This document shows positions 24,902 through 36,134 of a stretch of DNA of 64,000 nt, piece after piece. This DNA is from Paulinella micropora (Eukaryota > Cercozoa > Imbricatea > Euglyphida). The DNA lies in NCBI GenBank assembly GCA_009731375.1, contig BJOX01000032.1, positions 351,099-415,098 on the forward strand, written 5' to 3'. The translations under genes were made by a program, and so were the position numbers. The notes below the pieces were generated by a model that had not been told where the DNA came from, did not search any database, and saw nothing but the letters and a program-made list of their open reading frames with translations. Position 1 is the stretch's first letter. Every line of letters begins with the position of its first letter.

Positions 24902-26220
24902 ATGGTAGCAACCTCGGAAAGCTCTCAGCTAGGAGACATAGTAAGTTTTATTGCAAAACATCCCGAGAAAGCTGAAGAAAAATATCCGTGGGATGAGTCA
25001 GCTTTTAGAGTTGATGAACAGTGCAGCACAGAGTCAGACACTAGCGATAGTGACTCAGCATCTGGTACAGAACGAAAGTCTAAGACACCATCCCCTGACA
25101 CGGTTAAGAAAGCAACTGACGCTGAGGCCTCTAAACCAAAAGAGAGCCAAGATGCACGCATGAGACCGAAAGAGCGAAGTAGGTCTAAGAAAGAAAGAAG
25201 AGCGAGAAGACGTAAGCTAAAAGAACGCAAAGAACACGCAAAGGTCATGCGAAAGCTAAGTCTTTACGTTTCCGTTGCATTCAAGCATCCAACACTCATC
25301 GCATTATGCAAGACAGTCTTCGATGGCGACCCCATACGCGTGATGGTGCTTGTCAAGCGCCATTATGGGGGTGCCAACGCAGCAGGAATGATAAAACGCA
25401 TGCTTGTTTTCATTTCATCCTACCCAAGAGGGGAAATTGAGTTGTGGTTGGATAGAAATAGATATATGGAAGAATGCATTCAGCGGGATTACGGGGGTAA
25501 AATTCCGGACGAATTTTTTTCATCTTTCCTTCTGATGAAATTCAAGAAACACACAGTGTTTGCGGGGTTGGATACTATGGTATACCAACTCGGACGCGAG
25601 GACCGACTGAACCACCGTGAGGTGGAGAGAGTCATCCGCCAAGTTTGGCAAAATTTCCTTCTAAACTCAGGTCCGGAATGTCGTGGCAACCAAACTAGGC
25701 AGATAACAACACCTCCACACTCACCCGCAGACCGGCGCAAGGTACGTTCGTGGCGAAGGAGAGCGAGGGCGAGGAAGAGAAAGGTGGCTGTTACAAGTGT
25801 GGGGCAAAGGATTATTGGCGTGCGACGTGCCCAAAATTGCCTTGCAACAGATGCAAGGGCAAAAAGCACAATCGTGCTCAATGCCCTAGAGCCAAGACAA
25901 TGGTGTTAGCTCAGGGTGAGGATAGCGGGAGAGATATTCCGGAAGAAGGGAGAGTTACGGTATTAGATGACATAGCCTTAGATCAGGTTGATGGTCATGA
26001 GGAAGGTGATGAGGAAGATGAAGGGGAAGAGGAAGACGTAGATTCGTTTGAAGGGACTGTGTTTGTTTTGCATGGTGGTGATGGTGAGCTAGTTGATGAG
26101 AGTGATGATGAGGGTGATGCACCTGCTCCACCTCCTATCATACTATTGCCTGTCCCCACGACATCAACACACAACAACGAAACTAAATCACGTACACCAA
26201 CAGGGAGTAGAGAGGGGTAA
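24902..26220 (+). pseudogene. LTR-retrotransposon gag-like frame 1, with CCHC knuckle after a frameshift
   Basis: Frame 24902-25909 has an acidic/Ser-rich N-terminus, an Arg/Lys-rich block (residues about 85-115) and a helical gag-like region. The overlapping frame 25750-26220 carries a zinc knuckle pair, CYKCGAKDYWRATC then CNRCKGKKHNRAQC (about 25792-25885), followed by an acidic tail. The knuckle also occurs out of frame with the first ORF, so a frameshift (mutation, or as in some gag-pol junctions) lies near 25740-25790. There is no pol in frame. Capsid/nucleocapsid protein of an LTR element is the best guess. Confidence 0.62.
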
Positions 26221-26350
26221 TGTGATAAGAACAATGTCACTGCCTTCGTTGCCTACAGCTATTGCTACGGTGCCTTCTCTGCTCATGCCTCCACCCACAT
26301 CGAGAGAGAACAAGAACAAAACCAAATAAACAACAAACCAAGACGAGAGT

Positions 26351-27187
26351 GTGACCAAGACATTGGTAGGAAAGCAGATAGGTGTAGCCACACCATCCCA
26401 CCCCAACACTCCACGTCCACAAGACGAACAAGCAAAGAAGAGTACAAAGAAGAGAGACTCACAAACAACAACAACTTCCAAAACAACAAACAAGAATAGC
26501 AAAGAAGAAAGAATTTCTAGCACAAAGAAATTTTGCGGGAAAACTTCTCGGGGCAAATCTTGCAAAGTTCGTTTAGGAGCTCATCTTTTCGGGTCACCAC
26601 AAAGAACGGCAGAAAGGCTGCACTACGATGATTACTGCGGTTATCACGCAAAGCACAGCGCTTATTTTCCGTTCATTGACTTAAATCAACACGCAACAGA
26701 CAGACCTCCAGCAGTAGTAAATTACCCTGACGAGAAAAAGTTACGGGAAATAGCGAAAGAATTTCTTGATATGTTCGGAAATTTACGCTGTGTAGCTGAG
26801 GGAGAGGACTGGAATTATCAACCCCCACCTTGGGTTGCTAATCCTACATCCTCAGCTGCACTTAACTCACTGACATGGAAGTATGTAGGTGGCGAGCAAG
26901 AGTCAGGTCGCGGCGCACCGGAAACTTCCCAGCCCGACTTTCCCAGCTCTGACGTTGCGTCTCTGCGCGACAGGTCTGCCCTCAGCGTCCCTGAGGAAGA
27001 GGAGCTGGTAAGCACCCCATCCTCCACTTCCACAATCATCCCTCATTCAAACATCTCACCTTTCAGACTTGTTTCATGCATTGGTATGGACACAGTGGGA
27101 GAGATTGCGAGAGAGTTGAAAAGATCAGGGCATTATACCACTAGATGGCATAATATATATATAAAGAATAGGACTCAATATCATTAA
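26351..27187 (+). CDS. Hypothetical protein with small Cys/His motif
   Basis: 278 residues. The N-terminus is Thr/Lys-rich. A central CGKTSRGKSCK...YCGYHAKH motif (about residues 62-101) resembles small C-x(n)-C-x(n)-C-x2-H zinc-binding modules. The rest is Pro/Ser-rich. It follows the gag-like frame 1 and may belong to that element. I do not recognise the family, and codon evidence is weak. Confidence 0.4.
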   Translation: MTKTLVGKQIGVATPSHPNTPRPQDEQAKKSTKKRDSQTTTTSKTTNKNSKEERISSTKKFCGKTSRGKSCKVRLGAHLFGSPQRTAERLHYDDYCGYHAKHSAYFPFIDLNQHATDRPPAVVNYPDEKKLREIAKEFLDMFGNLRCVAEGEDWNYQPPPWVANPTSSAALNSLTWKYVGGEQESGRGAPETSQPDFPSSDVASLRDRSALSVPEEEELVSTPSSTSTIIPHSNISPFRLVSCIGMDTVGEIARELKRSGHYTTRWHNIYIKNRTQYH

Positions 27188-27789
27188 AGGTTTAATATTT
27201 AGCAATAAGTTTGACTAGCACGTGACCGTAATTATTTACAATATGTTGAGCATTACCATTTTTACTTGTCTGGATTGACTTTAGTAACGGCTCATAACGC
27301 TACCGCTACTTGCGGACAATATCAGGACTTTTGCTCTGACTTGGATTATATATTTGGACTGTGTTGTACTTGCGTATATACACCATCGATTTTCACTCAC
27401 CTCAATTACTGTCATATTTGGTTGTGCACTGGTAACATACAGGAATATTTCGGTGATTGTATTAATCTGTGTCCTCATTACTATCAATCTGATTATATAA
27501 ATTGGTACGGCTTATCATATCTACATTGACTGCTCTATTCCGGTTTCACAAGTGATATTGTTATTATTTCATTTATCACAATTCTACTCACCAAGTTGTG
27601 TACAAGACAAGTTGTTTATAGTAACGACTTCGATACGGAATTCAGTATTCATTGTCATTAAAGTGACCACTTACTTCAGAAGTGTCTGTCCGATTGTCTG
27701 TTACCACAGACTTCTATTTCAAGTGATCAAGACCTAATGTCTGATTCCGGGGGCCCGTTGGTTATGAGCGAGCGAGGGTTTCCCTGAAA
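27188..27789. other. AT-rich spacer between gag-like units
   Basis: No coding signal. It could hold LTR or UTR sequence of the neighbouring elements; no terminal repeat was found by eye. Confidence 0.5.
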
Positions 27790-28985
27790 ATACCGACTCT
27801 ATCTAAGCAGGTCAACGACTCCGTCAAGGACGCACAAGCGTTTGGCAACTTTCGATGGTCGCTTCTCAACTATTTCATGGGTACGGACGCGCGTCTACTG
27901 CTGACGGTAAGAGACCCGAAGCCTCCGTTGAGCAAGGCGGAGCTCGTCACGTTGATTACGCCACCTGCAGCTCCTGGAGCCCCGGCTACACCGAGCAGGT
28001 CGGGTGGGTTAACCTCGACATCATCGTCAAGTTCGGGATCGGGGACAACGGTGACGACGACTACTTCGCCTGCAGTGGATCCATATGCGGCGCAACGACG
28101 AGCGGTATAATACTACTGGGACGTGAGTCTACCTACGAGGAGATGTGGGGATGTTTGCCGGCGGATGTCCGACTACACCTCACCATACGATCCAGGACGA
28201 TAATATGCGAAGCGGTACAACAGAATAACAATGCTTTGCTGACCGTTAGGGGAGCAGGACAGACACCGTGGGAAATGTGGGAGGCACTATGCAAAAGGTA
28301 TGCACATACTGGTGCTATCTCTGCTGCCCGCCTCATAGAAGAACACGAAGCAGATGCTCTGACCCGGGACATGGACCCAGAAGCATGGCTGCAGGCATAC
28401 AGGTATCGATTCGAGTTACTCGAAGACAGGAAACACACCTTTTCTGATGGGTACAAATGCATTAACCTCATTCGCAGGCTCAAGAAGGCGAAGCATCTTC
28501 CGTTCAGCAACTTTGGTGCGAACACTTATTTTGCTTCAGGCACTGGACCCAAGCCGACGTTCGCTGAGCTCTGCGCTACGGCCGAGGAACAAATGCAGGC
28601 ATATAAGTTTATGCCAGATGACAACATCCGGAAGGATGCACCGGCAGCGTTGGTGGCCCGGGATGAGCAACCCTTTGCTGGAAAATGCTGGAATTGCGGC
28701 GGCAAACACCGGATCGGTCAATGCCGCAAGAAATGTCTGCGCAAGGTTTGCGCACACAAACCCAAACACAGTGCGGCCGAATGTACTGTTAGGGGCAAAC
28801 ACGTCAAGGTAGGCGATGTTACGAATGCGAACGATGGGCGTCGTAACGCGAATGGCCGCAACGGCGGTGCGCAACGCAACGGTGGGAAGAACCGGCAGAA
28901 CAGCAAAGGTAAGGCATCTGCACACTTGGCTGCCGACATCGAATCTGTCGAAGAGGCGCAGGAGCCCATGGATGAAGACGATTAG
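27790..28985 (+). pseudogene. Copia-like gag frame 2 with two CCHC-type knuckles
   Basis: The N-terminal part reads in the frame of 27877-28110 (FRWSLLNYFMGTDARLLL just upstream, then a Ser/Thr-rich linker). It shifts near 28110-28130 into 28131-28985. The pattern there, YEEMWGCLP...L, then PWEMWEALCKRY and ARLIEEHEA, is like the UBN2/copia gag helices. CWNCGGKHRIGQC then CLRKVCAHKPKHSAAEC (about 28685-28790) are nucleocapsid knuckles. A basic Asn/Gly-rich stretch and an acidic end follow. No protease or RT is attached. Confidence 0.66.
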
Positions 28986-29006
28986 GACGCTCAGGTTCAG
29001 CTGGCG

Positions 29007-30123
29007 ATGGCCGACGACTCGAGCGAGGAGACCGACGAGAGCGACGGTGACTCGGCGGAGGCCGACACCGTCGATGGGGAAAGTGGCGAACATCGACAAC
29101 TAGACAATACAACGTCCAGTGACGGGTCGATGGTTATTACTCCCCAATCTCGCTGTGCACATATGGACATTGTAGGCTGTTGCGCTTGGAACCCCCCTTG
29201 CCCGCTGCTACCTCAACCTGCAACGTTGATGGAGGTCGAGGACGAGGAGCTTGACGAGGATGAAGACTCCGACGAAGATGAAGACTCCGACGAAGATGAG
29301 GAGGACAGCGAGCAGGAAGGCGACTTCCCGCCCACCCCGAGCACGGGCAACAATAACAATGGAGGCAGCGATGGAACGCCACCGCTTCCGACGGACGACC
29401 AACCTTCCGGTGAGTCAGACGACGAAGGGAAGGATGACGACCCACCACCACTCGTCGACTGGGATTCGGAAGCGGAATCAACAATGTCCTATGGATCGGA
29501 CAGTGACGACGGGATGCAGGAAGCAACTACGGCCCCGTTGGTGCTGATGGCGATGGACCCACGTGAGGTGGCAAACGTTGGCAGGCTTCTGGAAGAAACC
29601 GAACAAGACGACGACCTCGTCGTTACGTTACATCTACCATCGGTGGCCGGACAGCCGATGGATGCAGTTGCTGCAACAACCGGAACAGAAAACGGCGCCA
29701 CCAACAGCCGTTGAGGAAAGTGGGGACACTGACAGCAACGAAGCTGATGAAGGTAAAGAGCCAGAGACGAAGCAACCAACTGCGACGGGCGTGATCAACC
29801 CACACCAGGGCTTCGAGTCGTTCGCACGTGCAAGACCACAGGAGATCGAGTGGGAGTCGCTAACGGACGCACAGAAGCTCGGCGAGAATGACTTCAGGAC
29901 AAAGATGAACCTGTGGGCCTTCATGAGTAAGTTACACAGGCGAAAATGCATGCCGCAAGGATTTCCGGTACCCCCTCTGCACTGGCCGGCCGAATGGAGA
30001 CTGGACGCTCCAAACCACGGTGCCGAGAACGGACCCTTGGTACCCCGACAAAAGGCTGGCCGGTTCGGAGCCGACACTGACGTGGCTTACGTCGTATATG
30101 ACGGAATGGAAGGACAAAAATAA
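29007..30123 (+). CDS. Acidic low-complexity protein downstream of gag 2, in two overlapping frames
   Basis: 29007-29714 starts MADDSSEETDESDGDSAEAD and is rich in Asp/Glu/Ser throughout; 29563-30123 overlaps it in another frame and is not acidic (FESFARARPQEIEWESL). The layout gag, knuckle, acidic linker, Cys/His module repeats that of frame 1 (24.9-27.2 kb). The two units may therefore be distant copies of one element type. The frame change is near 29700. No enzyme motif seen. Confidence 0.4.
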
Positions 30124-30586
30124 TGCACCGGTGGCCGCACTTCCGCTCTCCCAGACACATCGACCCGGCCGGAGATGTGGTGTACAGTACCCGGACCGGG
30201 TAGTAGAAAGTTTTTTGTTGGGCGGGTCCGCATCACATCCGATCAAAGCCGGTGCCCCGCACTATTGGTGTTTTGATGTGCACTTTACGTTTAGGCACGC
30301 AAGTGTAGTCGAAATGGAATATTGGTCTCTACGCTTCGGTTTCAACATCGCTCCAACTGGATGGCAGACTTTGGTCCCTGAATGCCAGTTCTGCACCCAC
30401 AACAATGTGCTTCAGGCAAGCAACGTTACGGACGGGATACCAACTGCGGACGGCAGACCACCGCTCATCTGTGAGCACTGCAACGCGGTAGCGCTACCTG
30501 GGAGACCCATGTTACAATGTGCTGAATGCAAATGGGTGTACTATTGCAGCAACATGCACGCAAGAAACGATTGGGCGTCACATTGA
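30020..30586 (+). pseudogene. Frame ending in a MYND-like zinc finger cut by a stop
   Basis: The last 40 residues read ICEHCNAVALPGRPMLQ, then CAECKWVYYCSNMHARNDWASH and a TGA at 30584-30586. Spacing matches MYND fingers (CxxC, CxxC, YC, then W and H), with His in the place of the sixth Cys. The stop falls inside the last H-x3-C, and the final Cys codon is present in frame just after it (30593-30595). MYND fingers bind Pro-rich partners. It overlaps the end of the previous frame. Confidence 0.5.
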
Positions 30587-30755
30587 CCTTTCTGCTGCTT
30601 CGCAAGGGATGAAAGCAACCGCTTGCTTCGGTCTGCAGATCGTCAACAATCCCTACCGAAGTGTGGTTTAGGTACAATGAACAAGGATTTTGCATGGTTC
30701 GCGTACCAGAGGCTGGTCCGATACCTGACCTCTACGCTTAATAAGCTGGTGGATT

Positions 30756-31860
30756 TTGTTACATTGGGTTATGAGTGCGTCTACGCCAAAAGATGCTGCG
30801 TCTGCGATTCTGCAAGGCAAGGCGCCAGCTTTCAAGGATGAAGTCCAAGGAAGGAGCTGGGATGACTGGTTTGCGCAAGTCAGAGCCGACCTCTCGTCCG
30901 TGGAATGTTGGGAGTACGTTGCGCCCCTGGAGGACGTACTGGAACGGCGGATGGAAGTGGAGGAGGAGGCAAGGGAGGCCGCTGCGGCTGCTGAAGTGAA
31001 GGGATCTGGCAACCGGAAGGCGAGCAAGAAACGGGCGAACACTGGATTGCAACCTGCGTCGTCCTCTCAAGATCGGGCTGCGCCGGTTGAGCCGGAAGAG
31101 GGTAAGAGAAACCTGACACCTGCTCAAAGGAGAAAGGTGATAGCAAGAAGGGCGCAAAATTTTTATGTGGCTCTACAAGGGATTGGAGTACGGGACACCG
31201 GCGGAGAGAATTGTACGGCATCTAGTAAGGGAGCCGTCGCTTCGGCCGGAGGAGTTGATCAACGTGTTGAGGCTCCGCTACCAAGGCAACGAGGCACATC
31301 AGAAGCAGAAGCGGAATACGCTGATTAGTATGTGGAAATTTAATTGCAAAGAAGATATGATGGCTCAAATGAGCGACTTCGAGACTCACTGCGATTTCCT
31401 TGAAGATCATGGGGAACCTATTAGTGTGACGCTAAGGATGCAGTTTATCAAAACTGCGTTGAGCAAGTGCTCGGAGAAAGAGCTATGGTTCCTAGATGAT
31501 AAAGTGTCTTCGCCGTCGAGGACGTGGGATCAGTTTCGGTTACTCTTCGAGAGGAGGGTACTGGCGAATGAGTCTTTGCGTCAACATGATAAAGCGGAGA
31601 TTGCGATGGTGGCGGCGCGGGGAAAGGATGGGGGCGACCTACGTAGGAAACTTGAGTGTTACAACTGTGGGCGTCCGCACAAGTACTTTACCTGCACGCA
31701 GCCTTGTAGGATCCCTGGCCACGAACATCAAGGACGGCGATGCTCTACCTTGAAGGAAAGGTACCGGAGGAAACTGCCCCCGACGGGAGCTCAGAAGAGT
31801 GACGGGGGGGCGAGTCAAACGGCGACCAGAACCAGTGCGCCTCCAGTCAAGGATGCCAAC
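30756..31860 (+). pseudogene. gag-like frame 3 with zinc knuckle, cut by an assembly gap
   Basis: 30756-31328 (charged, Ala/Glu-rich) shifts into 31165-31860. There RPEELINVLRLRYQG, a helical region and CYNCGRPHKYFTCTQPC...GHEHQGRRC (about 31657-31743) give a gag plus knuckle layout. The 63-N gap at 31861-31923 ends it. Sequence beyond the gap reads on the other strand, so the gap may join two different elements. Confidence 0.6.
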
Positions 31861-31923
31861 NNNNNNNNNNNNNNNNNNNNNNNNNNNNNNNNNNNNNNNN
31901 NNNNNNNNNNNNNNNNNNNNNNN

Positions 31924-32978
31924 TCAACGGGACACGTCCTACGATCGCGCTCCGTTCGTCGTTGGCACCCCGGATATATCCGAGCGGGCCTGTCTTAGTA
32001 AAATCAAACAGACGTCCATATTTGTCTATGAAACGCTTGCCCGCGAATGTGATTTGGGCCATGCTATCATTCCCGGTATCTAGGTAGCCATTGAGCTCTT
32101 TCCAGTATAATCTGGTGTAGCTCATGTCCCGTGCCTCCGCCGGTGGGAGGTCTACCGGTTCGGCTCGGGTTGTCAATGCCTGTCTTAACTCTGTCTCGGC
32201 GAACTGTCGCGCTTGTGATCGCGCCGTCACTCCGAGTCGGTCAGAGTCGTGCAATGGAGTGAGACCCATTTGGCGAATGACTGCCGGGGCGATGGCTTTG
32301 TCACCCCTTGTGGCGGGTAGGACCATAGTGGTTGCCACTTGGAAAGGTGAGGGGGTGTATCCGACCGGCAGTGATGGGACAGCCTTGTCGTCGGGGCGTG
32401 GTATGCGTGGATGATTGACATCGGATCTAATGACCGTACCCCTTGTCAGACTGGTGCGCCGATCTAATAGGGTCGGCCCTGAGTATATGTCATATGAGCG
32501 TGCCCCTGCATATATTTTATTTACCTTGTTCACAAAAGGAGCGGGTTTTCTACCTGCCGGACACTGATAGGTCTCGCGCGTCTTACGCGAGGGTCCGAGG
32601 GCTTATTGGGTGCCCCACCATCACATATACTTGATGTGATCGTGTCAGGATCTGCAGCCGGCGTCGCCTTGCGACGGTGTCTTTGGGTAAGGGATTGGGT
32701 AAACCGACCTCTATGGTAAGGTCAGCGACCGTGTCTGGCTCGTTCGGTACACGCTCCCGACGGTTGTCGTCGCTACCCATCACTATATCCTTATCCCTCG
32801 TCTCAACGCTATCCTCTATCGGTGAGGTCGTAGCCTCTATGGGACTATACAGAGTTTCGGTCGGCGATTGGGCCGGGACCGTGAAAAGAAGAGTCGAAGC
32901 CACTACGGTAGGCTGCTCTGCGGCTCCCCATGGCGGGCGCCTTAGTTTGCCGGCCAGCACATGGCGTATCTGTCCCAC
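31924..32978 (-). pseudogene. Retropepsin-like segment of a minus-strand LTR-type element
   Basis: Frame 32533-31924 contains LNGYLDTGNDSMAQITF (about 32095-32045), an Asp-Thr-Gly active-site loop of the retroviral aspartic protease type, followed by a hydrophobic strand pattern. Frame 32978-32583 upstream is charged linker sequence. Both follow 34251-32845 on the same strand, so a gag-linker-protease order is likely. The gap at 31923 hides the end; RT was not found. Confidence 0.5.
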
Positions 32979-34251
32979 TCAGGAGCAAGGAGAACGCTCC
33001 CGAGGGCGAGGCACCACGTGTCGTTGACTCGGGTGTGGACGCATTGGGCGGCCCACGGTTATTTGTTCTTGGGATTCTTGTTTCCCGTCTTCGCCTTTTT
33101 GACGCCTGCATGGAGCATAGGGGCATCTGAGGTCTGAGAGGGTGTGTATGTGTATGTAAGGTACCGATCAGGCGTTCTTTCCCGGGCATATAGCATGCCA
33201 CTTCGTCGTATTTCCTGCCCTGGCTTCGGTACCTTTCCACCCGAGCTTTGGCCTCGGTTGAGTACTGGGCCAGCCAGGGCGGGTCTTGCCCGGGCGGCAA
33301 GAAGTACGTCGTCCCGTCGGGTTGGACGTCGGGAATTCGGATGCCTTCGGTGGGGTTGTCCTTAGGGTTGAGGACCCATTTGCCATCCCTCTTAACCTTG
33401 GATCGCCCCACGTACCAACGGTGAATGTACCATTTTATTGGCTCCACCCGTTCTTGACCCTGGCGTTGGTGTTGGTATTGACATGAATTCGACCATTGGC
33501 ACGGTGCGACCCACAGTCTGTTGTCATCAAGTGGATTGAAGATGACGGAGTGCATCATGTAGTCGCAACATTCCGCACCTGGGCTCTTGTGCCACGGTCC
33601 CGCAAAAGTCTCATTGAAAAGGCCAAACTGGCAATTGTATGGGCCCGGGATCAATGGGAGGTGAGATAGCGGTTTGACCACGCCGTTGTCACAGAGTTTT
33701 CTCTTACACGACTTACCCTCGGATGTGGGCCCGCCCCGTGTAGGAGGGTACGGAACAGGGGGCGGTGACAACGGTGGCGGAGATGCGAACCCAGAGGAAG
33801 GGTAATACTGGTAGGGCATGGGCGGTGGAGGAGGCATGGGCGGTGGGGGAGGCAGATATAGGAGTGCCGTCCCGACAGCCGGAGGCATCGAGTTGAACGT
33901 GCCGGTGGCCGGGGTTGCCGAGTTGGTCGTCCCCCCAAATGGAAGTGAGGGCGGTGGAGGGGTGTACGACGAGCTAGAGGAGCTCGAGGAGCTATAGGGG
34001 CCCCTAGACGAGCTAGACCACGATTGACGGCGGTTGGACCAGCTGCTGCCGGTCACGAAAGTCCACACATCAAACACTTGGCCCGGTTTGGCCTGGTGGT
34101 CCTCAAGCGTGCTACCCGTGATCGTCATTGCTCTAAGCAGGACATCGGCCCGCTTGGCTCTTTCGATCTTGTCAGAGGTAAAGACATCGGTGGCAAAGAT
34201 ACTGCTTGTCCAGTGGGATACTTCGCACATACGGTCTGTTCGAAACCGCAC
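32845..34251 (-). CDS. Large Pro/Ser-rich hypothetical protein, minus strand
   Basis: 468 residues. A Ser/Tyr/Pro-rich N-terminal third (poly-Ser, then PPPPPMPPPPPMP) is followed by a Cys/Trp-rich globular part (residues about 190-330, with CDYMMH, CQWSNSCQYQHQ and HRWYVG) and a basic tail. It probably encodes part of the same minus-strand element as the protease-like segment. No family recognised. Start not certain. Confidence 0.4.
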   Translation of the reverse strand: MRFRTDRMCEVSHWTSSIFATDVFTSDKIERAKRADVLLRAMTITGSTLEDHQAKPGQVFDVWTFVTGSSWSNRRQSWSSSSRGPYSSSSSSSSSYTPPPPSLPFGGTTNSATPATGTFNSMPPAVGTALLYLPPPPPMPPPPPMPYQYYPSSGFASPPPLSPPPVPYPPTRGGPTSEGKSCKRKLCDNGVVKPLSHLPLIPGPYNCQFGLFNETFAGPWHKSPGAECCDYMMHSVIFNPLDDNRLWVAPCQWSNSCQYQHQRQGQERVEPIKWYIHRWYVGRSKVKRDGKWVLNPKDNPTEGIRIPDVQPDGTTYFLPPGQDPPWLAQYSTEAKARVERYRSQGRKYDEVACYMPGKERLIGTLHTHTHPLRPQMPLCSMQASKRRRRETRIPRTNNRGPPNASTPESTTRGASPSGAFSLLLSGTDTPCAGRQTKAPAMGSRRAAYRSGFDSSFHGPGPIADRNSV

Positions 34252-36134
34252 GATTTTGAAGCGTGTTATCCAAGTCCTGGGCTTTGGCTAGGACATTCCG
34301 GACGAACGTCTCGCCATCCGTCCGCCCTTGTTGCGGCTCGGCTTTCACTATCCCGCTCAGGACTGCCAACAACAACGAAGCGAAATCGGTCTTCACTAAG
34401 TTGGTTAACAGTTTCTGTGGGAGATCGATGACGGACGAGATTGCCACATCGTCTTCCCACATCCGCCTGGCGGCGTCCTGGACGAGGTCGACAGCAATAT
34501 GGGGGAGCATGATGTAGCCCCAGTCTGCCGCGGATATGAACTGGCGGAGCATGTAATGTGGGAGCTGGTCGAGTGTGAGTTTCCCCTGCCCCACACCAGC
34601 CTCGCCAGTCATCTGCCAAGTAGGCCAGTCCGTGGTGAGTAGCGTCTGAGATGGCCACCACCCACAAGACTGTTTAGCAGTTGCTTAATATCGGCGACCG
34701 TAAGTGCGTGACTGGCCACGATCCGATCCAGGGCAGCATAAGCCATTAGGAGCTTAAGGCCCTCTCGATACGGGAGTCTTGCACTTTGCGTGTGTGCTGC
34801 AAAGTCAAAGTTGACATGGTCACGAACGGCTCGCAACGCCGCGTCCACCCGTTTACGACTGCCATCTTCAGTCTATGTCTTAGGTGGGCGATGGCATTCG
34901 AGGGGTGAATCCCTATCTATATTTTCATCCACCATATTCCGTCGACTTGATACACGACGAAAAGTGATTATCGAGCTACCCCCCGGTGTGGAGGCCGTTC
35001 GATCGTCACCCACTGCATGCACGGCTATTTGGATCCGTAGGCAGTCGGAAATGGCTTGGAGGATGAGGTCTACCACAGTGAGGTAGTTCGTTACATAGAG
35101 GGTGGCCACTGGATGAGGGACCACTGGGACTGTGGTATCCTCGTCGGACAGGTCAAGGAGTGTCGCGGGAGTGGTTCGGATCTTAAGCCACGTTAGGAAC
35201 AATGGTACCTTGGCAAAGGGTCAATCGGGGTTTCCACCGCGTCAAGGAAATGCACGAGGTCGTCATAGGCTGGGGAGGTCTGTGGGATTATGGCATCCCG
35301 CCAGTGTTTTTGTTCCATCAAAACACGTTCCCACATCCCAGTGACGTACTCGAGTCCCTTGAGGGTGACTACGGCCCTTGTCGCGAGGTTGGCCTGGACA
35401 CGGTTTAGGTAGTTGGCATCGGGCCAATATAGAGTGTCCACGCCAGTGGCATCAGGTGCAGTTACGGCAGTGATGATAGCTGTTTGCTCACTAGCGTATT
35501 TGCTGCAAGTGAGTGTTTGCCGTAAGCGTGGGACTTGTTGGTGGTATGTTTGCCAAGCCTCGTCGAGGAGCCTGTCTCGACACATACATAAGTCCTCCCA
35601 AAGCGTGATAAGTTCCACTATCGATTTTGGTTCTATGAACCGTTGATTAGTGGACATTAGGCCAATCACCTTGTCTTTTCCCTCCACCACCATGGTTGCT
35701 CTGGTCCAATGGTTGATGATACCCATACATATTGTTATGGATATGAGGGGCTGCGAGAGGGAAATGGTATTGGTTCGCAGGGTCAGTTGGGGATGCTGGC
35801 CATCCCGTGGGTCCCGTCATGTCCAAACTAGCCTGAGGGACAGGGATGACAGGGATTGTGGTTCGGGTCAAGATCAATGCGCCCCCAGCGTCTCTCCATG
35901 GGGACTGTGGGATGGGTGCAGCATTTTTGGCATCACGACCGAATATGTCGGCATGATTCGGCACGGGTGTCTGGAATGGACCAGCCCCAGTGTTCGTGTC
36001 GTCAGCTGACCTTGATTGTCCATAGCTGATCGATCAGCCTCTTGTGTGGGCGAGTCCCACATACCAGCCATTTTGGGTTCGTTCACTTGGAATCGTTTCC
36101 TTTTGGGGATACGCCGTGCACGAACTGGTGGCAA
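34172..36134 (-). pseudogene. Frameshifted N-terminal region of the minus-strand element (gag-like)
   Basis: Frames 36134-35874, 35964-35647, 35726-35193, 35202-34873, 34848-34609 and 34612-34172 abut or overlap in order on the minus strand and look like one protein broken by indels. The frame 35726-35193 is Leu/Glu-rich and helical (LITLWEDLCMCRDRLLDEAW, VTLKGLEYVTGMWERVL). Together with the downstream protease-like DTG this suggests a capsid precursor, but no diagnostic motif is visible. Confidence 0.42.
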
